Both the position numbers and the translations under genes were made by a program. 64,000 nucleotides of DNA from Actinomycetota bacterium (lineage in GTDB: Bacteria; Actinomycetota; Humimicrobiia; Humimicrobiales; Humimicrobiaceae). The stretch lies in contig JAMCSM010000160.1 of assembly GCA_023380915.1 (NCBI GenBank), positions 4,502 through 68,501 of the forward strand. Reading direction: 5' to 3'. Shown piece by piece: positions 1 through 8,153 of this stretch (position 1 is its first letter; each line of letters opens with the position of its first letter). The notes under the pieces were generated by a model. The model did not search any database. It had not been told where the DNA came from and was given only the letters and a program-made list of their open reading frames with translations.

Positions 1-904
1 ATGGGAAATTATAATAGCCTTTGTAAACTGCCCACATCCAGATATATTTAAATATTTTGACATCCCATTTCATGCCAAAACCTATCCCCGTTTCAGGATT
101 TGTTATGCCATACCAGCCTTCTTTCATTTGTTCAAAGCTTACACAGAATGCTGTCTTTAACTCGGGTGTCATTACTCTGCTTAAATCTATCTCTTTTCCG
201 CTTTTACTTTTTACGAAAGGCCAGGAAAACTTAACATCCAGAGGCAAAATACTGTTTCCGGAAAAGTCCTTATCGTATGTTCTTCCAATAGTTCCTTGCG
301 AAAGATCTATTACGCATTTATCACTCAAAAAAGGTATCCCTATTGCAGGATGATGTCCCCAGGTAAATTTAAATTCTTCGTCACCCTCATTTATGATAGT
401 TTCTTCAAATTCAACAACAGGTACATAGGATTTAATGGTAACTGTTTTGGTAACAAAAAAAGGTGCACGATTTAGCCTTAATGAAAACCTTATCTTTACC
501 TCTTCTACCGTATCTGTAATTGCCTGATAATCCCAAACCCTAAAACATGCTTCTCCGTGAAAACCCAGGGAAGAACCTTTGTAATTGGTAGGATTATTAA
601 TATTTGGAAGAAGTTCCTGCCAGCCTCCCTCATATTCATCAAGAAAAGCACCGGTAGGATGTTCCTTGGTTAACTGATTTTTTTTGTTGGAACTTATCAT
701 AGCAGGACTTCTCCACATGAAATCAATGTCTTTAGGTTTATAGACAAATTCAACAATATCGGTTCCTTTTTCATACATTATAATAATCCTTAAAAGTTCA
801 TTTTCAAGCAGGATACTTCTGTAGCCCAAGTATTCGATATTATGGAATCTGCAGCCATAATTCCTGTTATGATGGTAAAGGCTTTCATATGTGTTTTTTT
901 TCAT
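1..904 (-). CDS. Aldose 1-epimerase-like (galactose mutarotase-fold) protein, 3' end outside the window
   Basis: The reading frame opens at an ATG (902-904) with AGGAG about 7 nt upstream and runs open for 301 codons to the window edge, so the C-terminus is missing. Visible motifs are GGWQELLPN (around residues 95-105), GFHGEA (around 118) and WGHHPAIG (around 185). This pattern is typical of aldose-1-epimerase/mutarotase-fold sugar-binding proteins, where the His residues lie in the sugar pocket. The family interconverts anomers of free sugars or binds sugar derivatives; the substrate here is unknown. It is the last visible gene of the minus-strand catabolic cluster, 31 nt after the UroD-like gene, which supports a sugar or sugar-like substrate for the cluster. 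The fold assignment is fairly sure; the exact activity is inferred. Confidence 0.75.
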   Translation of the reverse strand, partial: MKKNTYESLYHHNRNYGCRFHNIEYLGYRSILLENELLRIIIMYEKGTDIVEFVYKPKDIDFMWRSPAMISSNKKNQLTKEHPTGAFLDEYEGGWQELLPNINNPTNYKGSSLGFHGEACFRVWDYQAITDTVEEVKIRFSLRLNRAPFFVTKTVTIKSYVPVVEFEETIINEGDEEFKFTWGHHPAIGIPFLSDKCVIDLSQGTIGRTYDKDFSGNSILPLDVKFSWPFVKSKSGKEIDLSRVMTPELKTAFCVSFEQMKEGWYGITNPETGIGFGMKWDVKIFKYIWMWAVYKGYYNFP

Positions 905-935
905 TTAAAACTCTCCTTTAAGATATTTTATGGTT

Positions 936-2093
936 TTAGTATTTTCCATATTCAAAGCCTGCTTCCGTAAAAGCCTTAATATTCTCATAAGACGTTTCAT
1001 CAAAGAAAAAGTCGGAAGTTGAAAGAATCCAGTTTCCTCTTGATTTTACCTTTTCAATAAGAGCTTTTACTCTTTCCTTTATTTCGGAAGGACTTGCTTT
1101 TCTCAGGAATTCAACCTGGTCTATATTGCCTCTAAGCGCCATGTCAGGTCTGATAATTTTGAGCACATCATCTAGTATTACATCACCGAAGGGTGCTCCG
1201 GTAACATAACCCCAAACATTTATTAAAAGTTTGTTGTAGAGGTGCATTATAGTCTGAGCATCCCCGCAGTTATGATATACTACAAATGCTCCATTATCAC
1301 GAATTGCTTTTGCAAACCTGTTTTCATAATCAAGAACATAGCTTTCAAAAAATTTCGGCCCCACGCCGCTGGTTGCCAGATTGCCACCAAGTTCTATGGA
1401 ATCGGCACCTGCAGGTATTACATCATCAACAATATGTTTTATATTCCAGTCAAGCAAAAATTCCATCATTTCACGATAAAAACCCTCATCCATTATAGGA
1501 TCCATCATCATGTCTTCAAGTTTTCTGAACTGGTTCATGGTATTAAAAACTCCCATTATGGCAGGGTTTACAAGACCCTTATCTGCCACTGCCTTACGCG
1601 CTCTGCTAATGATACCTATATCGCAATATTTTGCAGGCGGAATATATTTTGCAAATATATCAAAATCTTTTTTTGTTTTTATTAAATATTCCTGAGGAGC
1701 AAAAACTATTAAATATTCCGAGCTTCTTTTAAAATTCTGAATTTGTCTTAGTACGCCACCCGGAGTCTTTACTGTCGTTATCCTTCTTTGGTTGTCATCA
1801 TCTCCCTCTTTTTCAATTATTACCTCCCAGTTTTCATTTGTAGCGGGAATATAATTATCCCAAAGAAGACCCATGGCAAAGAGCACATCCCACCCGAAAT
1901 AGTCGTGATATTCAACATATTTTTCGGCAAGATCAAAGTCATCCGGGCTGAGGTTTGTGTCTATTTTAGGCTTGTACTTAAACATCTCATAAACGTTGTT
2001 TGCCCATATAAAGGGTGATACAGGTACCCTATCAGCTTTCAGGCCATTAAAAGTAACAATTAGTCTTTCCCTTCCCGTCATTATTTTTGTCAT
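936..2093 (-). CDS. Uroporphyrinogen decarboxylase-superfamily protein (MtaA/MtbA-like), paralogue 1
   Basis: The 385-residue protein has the UroD/MtaA TIM-barrel layout: N-terminal MTGRERLIVTFNGLKADRVP and a metal-type motif HNCGD near residue 275. The HxC pair is the zinc site of methylcobalamin:thiol methyltransferases (MtaA, MtbA, MetE-like) and is absent from true HemE. The HemE porphyrin-site signature near the N-terminus is missing, so a role in haem synthesis is unlikely. The third Cys expected near the C-terminus is not seen (STSDFFFDETSYENI occupies that place). The ATG has AAGGAG 8 nt upstream; a second ATG four codons in is possible. It follows the permease gene by 30 nt. Inference: a metal-dependent methyl transfer or a related C1/lyase step on the transported compound. 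Confidence 0.75.
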   Translation of the reverse strand: MTKIMTGRERLIVTFNGLKADRVPVSPFIWANNVYEMFKYKPKIDTNLSPDDFDLAEKYVEYHDYFGWDVLFAMGLLWDNYIPATNENWEVIIEKEGDDDNQRRITTVKTPGGVLRQIQNFKRSSEYLIVFAPQEYLIKTKKDFDIFAKYIPPAKYCDIGIISRARKAVADKGLVNPAIMGVFNTMNQFRKLEDMMMDPIMDEGFYREMMEFLLDWNIKHIVDDVIPAGADSIELGGNLATSGVGPKFFESYVLDYENRFAKAIRDNGAFVVYHNCGDAQTIMHLYNKLLINVWGYVTGAPFGDVILDDVLKIIRPDMALRGNIDQVEFLRKASPSEIKERVKALIEKVKSRGNWILSTSDFFFDETSYENIKAFTEAGFEYGKY

Positions 2094-2123
2094 TATTTTT
2101 TTCTCCTTAAAATTATTTAATAA

Positions 2124-3116
2124 TTATGCTGCTTTTCGGCTTCTAAGACTGTCAATGGTTACAGATAAAATAACCACCATTCCGATACCGATAGTTTGAG
2201 CAGCAATAGGCAGACCAAGTATGACAAAACCATTCCTTAGCACCCCTATTATGGCTGCTCCGATAAGGCTTCCTATAATTGAACCTTTCCCGCCTGAAAG
2301 CGAAGTCCCGCCTATTATTACCGCTGCAATTATGTCAATTTCTGCTCCGGTGCCTGCAATGACTTCTGCCGTTCCAAGCCTTCCAATCATAACTATCCCG
2401 GCAAATGCCGCAAGGGCACTCGTCAAAATAAATACAAGCATTCTTACATTTTCAATCCTGATTCCAGATAACCTTGCAGCACGTTCATTTCCCCCGATTG
2501 CATATATATATCTGCCTGTTACTGAATATTTAAGAAAAACAGCACCTGCTATTGCTATTAGGGTCATTAGTATTACTGAAACAGGAATAACCCCTACCGT
2601 GCCTTGTCCCAAATAAATAATTACAGGGTTTGTAACTTTTATGTTTGCTCCCGTAGAGAATAAGTATATTATTCCCCTTGCTACGCTTAAAAAGCCGAGT
2701 GTAACTATAAATGAGTTAATATTAAGCTTGGTAACAAAAAGGCTTATTGTATATCCTATAATTGCTCCCGTACTGATACCAACAATTAGTGCAACAGGAA
2801 GGCTCATTCCAAGAGTAGTGAGAAAAAATGCTGTTACCATACCGCCAAGACCGATAACTGAACCTACGGAAAGATCCAATCCGCCGCTTATGAGGACCAT
2901 TGTCATTCCGACTGTTACAATAGCGTTTATGGATATTGCACGCAGAACATTGATAATATTTTTTGCTGTTAAGAAATAAGGGCTTAAAAAGGAAAGTATT
3001 ATGCATTCTACAATTAAGGTAATTATTATTCCAAGTATTTCAACATTTCTTAATCTTTTGAACGTCCGTTTAAATATCGAAGACTGACCAGCAATGTCTA
3101 TAGTATTGTTTGTCAT
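2124..3116 (-). CDS. ABC transporter permease, ribose/sugar type (RbsC-like, BPD_transp_2)
   Basis: The 330-residue, very hydrophobic protein has roughly 8-10 membrane spans. The family-typical stretches ISGGLDLSVGSVIGLGG (around residues 80-95) and IIGGTSLSGGKGSIIG (around 265-280) identify the RbsC/XylH/AraH permease family. It would form the membrane channel as a homodimer with the ATPase encoded immediately upstream (36 nt gap) and receive substrate from the lipoprotein at 6799-7962. The ATG is preceded by GGAGG. The substrate class is probably a sugar or polyol, as inferred from the family; the exact ligand cannot be read from sequence. Confidence 0.9.
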   Translation of the reverse strand: MTNNTIDIAGQSSIFKRTFKRLRNVEILGIIITLIVECIILSFLSPYFLTAKNIINVLRAISINAIVTVGMTMVLISGGLDLSVGSVIGLGGMVTAFFLTTLGMSLPVALIVGISTGAIIGYTISLFVTKLNINSFIVTLGFLSVARGIIYLFSTGANIKVTNPVIIYLGQGTVGVIPVSVILMTLIAIAGAVFLKYSVTGRYIYAIGGNERAARLSGIRIENVRMLVFILTSALAAFAGIVMIGRLGTAEVIAGTGAEIDIIAAVIIGGTSLSGGKGSIIGSLIGAAIIGVLRNGFVILGLPIAAQTIGIGMVVILSVTIDSLRSRKAA

Positions 3117-3152
3117 TTATTTTCTTTCCTCCTGGTTTATATAAATAAAAAT

Positions 3153-4667
3153 TTAATTTTCAGAATTGACAGCCGACAGGTACATTATTTTTTCCTGGGT
3201 TGCTTTACTTATGCTTAACTCACCTGTTATTCTGCCCAGTCTCATGACTATTATCCTGTCACTCAAACTTAGTATTTCAGGAAGCTCTGATGAAATTAAT
3301 ATTATTGAAATACCTTTGGCAGCAAGTTCACTTAAAATATTATGAATTTCGGATTTTGTTCCAACATCAATACCCTGGGTTGGCTCATCTACAATTAAAA
3401 TTTTAGTATTTACAGCAAGCCATTTTGCAAACACAACTTTTTGCTGGTTACCTCCACTCAAACTTAATATCGGAGAATTTATACTTGCTGCTTTTATATT
3501 TAAAAGCTTGATATATTTGTCTACGAGCTCTTTTTCTTTTTTTATTTTTACAAAGCCTGATTTTGCTAATCTGTATAAAACTGCCAGGCTTAAATTCTGG
3601 CTGATATTCATGGTACAAACAAATCCCTGAGCTCTCCTGTCCTCTGGAAGCATCCCAATTCCCATTCTTAAAGCATTCTTCGGACTATTTATTTTAACTT
3701 CCCTTCCCTCCAAAATTATTTTACCTTTGACATTTTTATAGGCTCCAAAAATAGCTCTTGCCACTTCACTCCTACCTGAACCTACAAGACCAGAAAATCC
3801 AAGTATTTCACCCCTTTTTAAATAAAAATTTATATTTCTGAATAAAGATGGTATTTCAAGATCCTTGACCTCAAGAATCCTTTCTCCTTTTTTTATATCT
3901 TCTGATTCTTTTTTATGGTATAGGTCTAGTTTTCTTCCTACCATCATCTTTATAATCTCGTCAATGCTTGATTCTTTTTTAATTTTTGTCCCCATATATT
4001 CTCCATCACGGAGCACTGATATCCTTTCAGCTATTTCAAATACTTCCTCAAGAATATGTGAAATATAAATAATTGATATTCCCTCGTTTTTAAGGTTATT
4101 TATTATTCTGAAAAGATTTTGTACTTCATTTTCTGTTAGAGATGCGGTAGGTTCATCCATAATCAGCAGCTTGGGATCCTGTGACAATGCCTTTGCAATC
4201 TCAACTATTTGCTGATGCGAGCTGTTAAGCATTTCCACCCTATCATTAATCCTGATGTTTTTTTCTTCACCAAGCCTTGCCAGCAGATCCAAAGCTTTGC
4301 TTTTTAGTTCTCCAAAATTGGTTATAAACCCCAATGCTCTGCCTCTTAATTTACTTAAAAAAATATTTTCATATACGGAAAGAGTGGGTACCAGAGCCAG
4401 TTCCTGGTGTATAACACTTATACCCATATTAATGGCGTCTCTGGTACTGAGAGTGGTGATGGTTTTATCATCAAATTCAAAACTACCTGAAGTAGGGCTT
4501 ACAATCCCGCTTAATATATTCATAAGTGTTGTCTTGCCTGCTCCGTTTTCTCCAACAATGGCATGGACTTCACCCTTTTTTATTTCGATGCATATATTAT
4601 TAAGAACAGTATTATCTCCAAATTTTTTAAGAATATTATTAGTCTTTAAAATTATATTATTTTCCAT
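3153..4667 (-). CDS. Sugar ABC transporter ATP-binding protein, duplicated-domain RbsA/MglA type
   Basis: The 504-residue protein has two ABC domains. In domain 1, the Walker A is GENGAGKT (39-46) and the Walker B LLIMDEPTASL, with a degenerate signature (NSSHQQ). In domain 2, the P-loop is degenerate (GSGRSE), the signature is intact (LSGGNQQ) and the Walker B is ILIVDEPTQGID. This asymmetry is usual in RbsA-type ATPases. No clear Shine-Dalgarno precedes the ATG. Upstream lies the 3' end of a group II intron (4799), so expression relative to the binding-protein gene depends on splicing or on a separate promoter. It works with the permease just downstream. Confidence 0.9.
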   Translation of the reverse strand: MENNIILKTNNILKKFGDNTVLNNICIEIKKGEVHAIVGENGAGKTTLMNILSGIVSPTSGSFEFDDKTITTLSTRDAINMGISVIHQELALVPTLSVYENIFLSKLRGRALGFITNFGELKSKALDLLARLGEEKNIRINDRVEMLNSSHQQIVEIAKALSQDPKLLIMDEPTASLTENEVQNLFRIINNLKNEGISIIYISHILEEVFEIAERISVLRDGEYMGTKIKKESSIDEIIKMMVGRKLDLYHKKESEDIKKGERILEVKDLEIPSLFRNINFYLKRGEILGFSGLVGSGRSEVARAIFGAYKNVKGKIILEGREVKINSPKNALRMGIGMLPEDRRAQGFVCTMNISQNLSLAVLYRLAKSGFVKIKKEKELVDKYIKLLNIKAASINSPILSLSGGNQQKVVFAKWLAVNTKILIVDEPTQGIDVGTKSEIHNILSELAAKGISIILISSELPEILSLSDRIIVMRLGRITGELSISKATQEKIMYLSAVNSEN

Positions 4668-4798
4668 ATTTTAGTTGGTTCTTAATTTTTAATTAATTTC
4701 AAAAAAACCTTTAAAGTAATTTAAGTTTTAATTTTTAAATATTAAATATATTTTTAGATTTTTTAAAATATTCCTTTTTTAGATCATGCACACCGGAA

Positions 4799-4869
4799 AT
4801 CGAGTAGGAGGAGGACTTCGTCCTCCGACCTCTCACACCACCGTACGTACCGTTCGGTATACGGCGGTT
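4799..4869 (-). ncRNA. Group II intron domains V and VI (catalytic 3' end)
   Basis: Read on the minus strand, domain V folds as ACCGCCGTA paired with TACGGTGGT, a 2-nt bulge, then a TACC/GGTA terminal stem with a GAAC loop (about 4837-4869). Domain VI follows as GGAGGAC-gaa-GTCCTCC and the 3' tail CTACTCGAT. The unpaired A in the tail stem is the expected branch-point position. These are the ribozyme core and lariat-forming domains. The 2-nt bulge and the tail are the main evidence that the intron is complete at this end. Confidence 0.8.
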
Positions 4870-4876
4870 GAATAAT

Positions 4877-6283
4877 TTAACGAATTAAACTGTATCTTTC
4901 TACCAGATTTATAAGCCCCCTGTCTCTGAAGTAGGCAATTCCCATTACTGTATTTAACTGTGGTGTCTTTGACAGCCTCCAGTACTTCTTTCTGCACCAG
5001 GCTATTCTTGCCTGAAAGCTTGGAAGCTCCATACCCATAAGTTTTCTAAATTTTGTTCTGGGCTTTTTCCAGTGTTTCCAGACAATTACCCTTAACTTTC
5101 TTCTTATGTAGCTGTCCATGTCAGAGAGATATTCTTTCATATCAGCATACTTAAAGTAATTTAGAAATCCTCTCATAGCTGTATTTATTTCTGAAATTAT
5201 GCTATCAAGAGAACGCCCTCTGTTTCTTTTAGTAGTGGCTCTTATTTTGTCTTTTGCTCTTTTTGCCACTCCAGCACCAAGTCTTAGGGACACTTTACCC
5301 TTGCTTGACACATAATAGCTATATCCCAGAAATTTTACTTTGTATGCTATAGCCACTTTACTCTTTGCTTCATTAACCTTAAGCTTTAATTTCTTTTCTA
5401 TAAACTTTACTATACTGCTGTAGGTTCTCTCTGCTGCTCTTTTTGACTTTAGGTAGATATTGCAGTCGTCTGCATAGCGGCAGAATTTATGACCTCTCTT
5501 TGTAAGTTCTTTATCAAGGTCGTCAAGGACTATGTTTGAAAGAAGTGGAGACAGAGGGCCACCCTGAGGTGTACCTTGCCCTCTTTCTATTACTACACCA
5601 TTTGTCATAATTCCTGCATTAAGGTATTGCCTTACAAGTTTTAATACTCTTTTATCAGCTACCTTTGCTGCAACTCTTGCCATAAGCATGTCGTGATTTA
5701 CCCTGTCAAAGAACTTTTCAATGTCAATATCTACCACCCATTTATATCCTTGCTCTATATAGTCTTTAGCTTTTAGCACTGCATCATGAGCGCATCTGGC
5801 TGGCCTAAAGCCGTAGCTATATTCAGAGAAATGACTGTCAAATATGGGAGATAGCTTCTGGGACATTGCCTGCTGTATTAACCTGTCAAGCACTGTTGGA
5901 ATTCCAAGAGTACGTAGGCTGCCGTCTGGTTTTGGGATATTTGCCTCTCTTACCGGCATGGGTTTATATGTGCCAGAAAGTAGAAGAGATTTTACCAGCT
6001 GCCATTCCTGCCTAAGATAGCTTCTTAGAGATGATACTTCCATACCATCTATTCCTGCTGCACCTTTGTTTTCTTCTATTCTCTTTAATGCATTTAACAT
6101 ATTTTGCCTTGCCAGTATCTCTTCCAGTAGTTGATACTTTTCTTCGCGAAGATTAGTTTTGGTTTGTGCCACAGATATGCTGGGCGCTCCCGAATAATCT
6201 TGCAGCTGCACCGCTACCTTTTCCGGACAGCTCTCAACTTTTGAGATTTTCTGCCTTCTATGCATATCCTTTGAACTTGCCAA
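4877..6283 (-). CDS. ltrA: Group II intron reverse transcriptase/maturase (LtrA family)
   Basis: The 468-residue protein shows RT motifs in order: GIDGM (78), IPKPDGSLRTLGIPTV (116-131), the polymerase box VDIDIEKFFDRVNH (184-197), QGTPQGGPLSP (236-246) and catalytic YADD (270-273). A maturase X domain follows. The protein ends soon after the X domain without an HNH endonuclease, so it belongs to an endonuclease-lacking class that presumably primes from nascent DNA strands. The TTG start is preceded by GGAGG; an ATG at codon 7 is an alternative. It lies in intron domain IV. All key residues are present, so it should be active. Confidence 0.93.
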   Translation of the reverse strand: MASSKDMHRRQKISKVESCPEKVAVQLQDYSGAPSISVAQTKTNLREEKYQLLEEILARQNMLNALKRIEENKGAAGIDGMEVSSLRSYLRQEWQLVKSLLLSGTYKPMPVREANIPKPDGSLRTLGIPTVLDRLIQQAMSQKLSPIFDSHFSEYSYGFRPARCAHDAVLKAKDYIEQGYKWVVDIDIEKFFDRVNHDMLMARVAAKVADKRVLKLVRQYLNAGIMTNGVVIERGQGTPQGGPLSPLLSNIVLDDLDKELTKRGHKFCRYADDCNIYLKSKRAAERTYSSIVKFIEKKLKLKVNEAKSKVAIAYKVKFLGYSYYVSSKGKVSLRLGAGVAKRAKDKIRATTKRNRGRSLDSIISEINTAMRGFLNYFKYADMKEYLSDMDSYIRRKLRVIVWKHWKKPRTKFRKLMGMELPSFQARIAWCRKKYWRLSKTPQLNTVMGIAYFRDRGLINLVERYSLIR

Positions 6284-6695
6284 CTTTTCCTCCTATTATC
6301 CTTCAGCCCTTCTTAAGGCTATCTCGACTATAGCCCTAATAATATGGCTTCTGCTGACTTCTGGCAGTTTAGTCATACATCACTGTATGAGTTTCTGTTT
6401 TACTTACAGAATACCTGCCAGACCTCCCCGGGTAAGAGCAAGTAACTTTTGCTCCATCTACCCTCCACATTTACTGACCTAACTTTGGCAAACTTAGGAC
6501 TTTGTCTTGAAAAGCAGACTTATCCAGTTATAGCCAGCCTTATATGTGGTTCGTGTTCCTAAGGTCAGAGCTTTGCCGCCGACTTCCTTCAGATTCTGCC
6601 TCACGACAGACACCCTTGTCTTAAGCTAATGGTTGGTGTTTGCCAACCCCCATAGTGGACTTTCACCACCGAGTTACTGCCCATGCCGGGCGCAC
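6284..6695 (-). ncRNA. Group II intron 5' ribozyme region (domains I-IV, non-coding)
   Basis: This 412-nt stretch has no gene. It begins on the minus strand with GTGCGCCCGGCATGGGCA, a common opening of bacterial group II introns, and continues with GC-richer hairpin-forming sequence unlike the AT-rich surroundings, such as TTGGCAAACACCAACC near 6640. It should contain domain I with the exon-binding sites and domains II-III, ending in the maturase ORF of domain IV. Individual domains were not delimited. Confidence 0.7.
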
Positions 6696-6702
6696 TCTTG
6701 TT

Positions 6703-6740
6703 TCATATATGCTGGGGACATCAAAACCCAGCATATATGA
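6703..6740 (-). repeat. 14-bp perfect inverted repeat downstream of the binding-protein gene
   Basis: TCATATATGCTGGG (6703-6716) is perfectly complementary to CCCAGCATATATGA (6727-6740), with a 10-nt loop. It begins 58 nt past the stop codon of the binding-protein gene and just before the intron insertion point. There is no T-tract, so it is not a standard terminator. In binding-protein operons such stem-loops commonly stabilise the upstream mRNA and raise binding-protein expression over the membrane subunits; that role is inferred here. It may also have served as the hairpin that attracted the intron. Confidence 0.6.
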
Positions 6741-6798
6741 TATTAAAAGCGCACTGCTTCAATAAATGTAATATTTATTTGCGCAAACTGCTGTTTCT

Positions 6799-7962
6799 TT
6801 AAGCACCCTGGCCTGTATCCAGAAATGTCTGAAGTGTTTCAGGAGTAACTACAAACATATCTGTCCACATATTACGGGCAGGAGGTAATACTCCATCCAT
6901 AAGATAATTAAATAATCTCACCGAAGTATCGTGACCTTCAGCAAAAGCATTTTGAGCAATTGCTGCTGCACATTCCCCTGCCTTTATGTATGGAGCAAGT
7001 TCTGGCACATAGAAGCAAACTACTTTTATCTGATCTGTTTTTCCAGCTTGTTTTACAGCTTCAATAACACCTGTCGGTCCACCAGCGGTATTATATACTG
7101 CTGCAAGATCAGGATTTGCTGTAATAAAATCTGTAACAGCGGTCAAAGCTTTATCTGCCTGATCCTGATTTTCTGCCTCACCTACTATTTTAATATCAGG
7201 ATATTTTGCTTTAATAGTATCCACAAAACCAAGTCTTCTCTGCTCGTGGCCATATAATGAATAAAAACCTGTAACTATAGCTACTTTACCCTTGCCGCCA
7301 ATTTCTTTTGCCAAAGCCTCTGCTGCAACTACACCGCCCTGATAAAGATCCTGACCAATGAAGAAAAGAGCCTTGTTTGGTTCTTTGGAATTGACGCACC
7401 AGGAGCCAACAACTGAACCCTGGTCTACTGCACTGTCAACGAAAGGAATCATGCCTTCGTTGAATATCATGGTAGCAATTCCAGGATAACCTTTGGTTAC
7501 AAGAGTATTGATAGCTTCGCCATAATCACCAGACCCAAAAGTAGCACCAGGGATAATCCAGTCTACAATGGCGTTGTGCTTTGCAAGTTCTACCTTTGCT
7601 GCATCTACACCTGCATAAACTGCATCAAAAAACGGATTTGTCTGACCGCCAAGAACTCCTATCCTCACGGGCTCTTCAGGAATCCTGTCAACCGGTTTTA
7701 CAATCATCTCATCGTCAGGTTTATATAGTGAATCTGGCTTTACCTCAACGTAGGGCTTAAAATCTGCTGTCTTATAATATGGTGTCCATGCTTCTGTAGT
7801 TTCTGCAGCTTCCGTAGTTTCTGCAGCTGTTGTTTCGGGCGCTGCGGTAGTGCTGACAGCAGTTGTCTCAGTGGTTTGTGTTTTACATCCAAATAAGGAT
7901 ATACTTCCTATAAGTGCAAGACACAAGCCTACTGAAAGAATAATTTTTAGCATCTTATTCAT
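6799..7962 (-). CDS. Sugar-type ABC transporter substrate-binding lipoprotein (Peripla_BP_4)
   Basis: From the chosen ATG the protein has 387 residues. This start has AAAGGAG 9 nt upstream; an in-frame TTG seven codons earlier would overlap that site. A lipoprotein signal peptide ends in the lipobox LFGC, followed by a Thr/Ala/Glu-rich linker of about 35 residues and a type I periplasmic-binding fold (IGVLGGQTNPFFDAVYAGV, VAIVTGFYSLYGHEQRRLGF, ADLAAVYNTAGGPTGVIEA). The ligand is presumably a sugar or sugar-like compound delivered to the downstream permease/ATPase. The linker suits a lipoprotein anchored on the outer face of a monoderm membrane. It is the first transporter gene of the cluster. 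Confidence 0.9.
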   Translation of the reverse strand: MNKMLKIILSVGLCLALIGSISLFGCKTQTTETTAVSTTAAPETTAAETTEAAETTEAWTPYYKTADFKPYVEVKPDSLYKPDDEMIVKPVDRIPEEPVRIGVLGGQTNPFFDAVYAGVDAAKVELAKHNAIVDWIIPGATFGSGDYGEAINTLVTKGYPGIATMIFNEGMIPFVDSAVDQGSVVGSWCVNSKEPNKALFFIGQDLYQGGVVAAEALAKEIGGKGKVAIVTGFYSLYGHEQRRLGFVDTIKAKYPDIKIVGEAENQDQADKALTAVTDFITANPDLAAVYNTAGGPTGVIEAVKQAGKTDQIKVVCFYVPELAPYIKAGECAAAIAQNAFAEGHDTSVRLFNYLMDGVLPPARNMWTDMFVVTPETLQTFLDTGQGA

Positions 7963-8023
7963 GCTCTGCTTTCTCCTTTCCAAAAAGATTTACATTTTGT
8001 TTTTTTAACGGTAAAATTTTTTG

Positions 8024-8084
8024 GAGTTTGCTTATTTAATAAGGCTAAGGAAGACTGTCCAAGCTTTTTATTTTAAGCAAACTC
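8024..8084 (-). promoter_or_regulatory. Inverted 11-mer pair in the leader of the binding-protein gene
   Basis: GAGTTTGCTTA (8024-8034) recurs as its reverse complement TAAGCAAACTC (8074-8084), separated by 39 nt. The flanks extend the similarity weakly. The pair lies in the 190-nt gap before the binding-protein gene, where a promoter or attenuator would be expected. It could be two binding half-sites or the stem of a leader RNA. It does not match the LacI-type operators at 11534-11579. No function can be assigned from sequence alone. Confidence 0.4.
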
Positions 8085-8153
8085 AACTTTTTTTATAATT
8101 TATAATATGCGCCTCCTTTCTTTCAAAAAAAGGTAAAACCATTTTATTAAAAT

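Larger units (their letters stand above)
4799..6695 (-). mobile_element. Group II intron, complete, inserted in the ABC transporter operon
   Basis: On the minus strand the element starts with GTGCGCCCGG (5' end at 6695), a canonical group II 5' boundary. It ends with CTACTCGAT (3' end at 4799) after recognisable domains V and VI, and encodes a reverse transcriptase/maturase. Length is about 1.9 kb. It lies between the binding-protein and ATPase genes in the same orientation as the operon, so splicing from the operon mRNA would restore a short spacer. The insertion point is 7 nt past a 14-bp hairpin (6703-6740). Ends were placed from boundary motifs and were not verified against an empty site. 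Confidence 0.88.

Noticed and set aside
2221..2979. Long plus-strand frames opposite the permease gene
   Set aside because: Antisense shadows of a hydrophobic membrane-protein gene; the minus-strand frame has the family motifs.
6703..6740. Hairpin considered as a rho-independent terminator
   Set aside because: Perfect stem but no T-tract on either strand; described as a possible mRNA-stabilising stem-loop instead.
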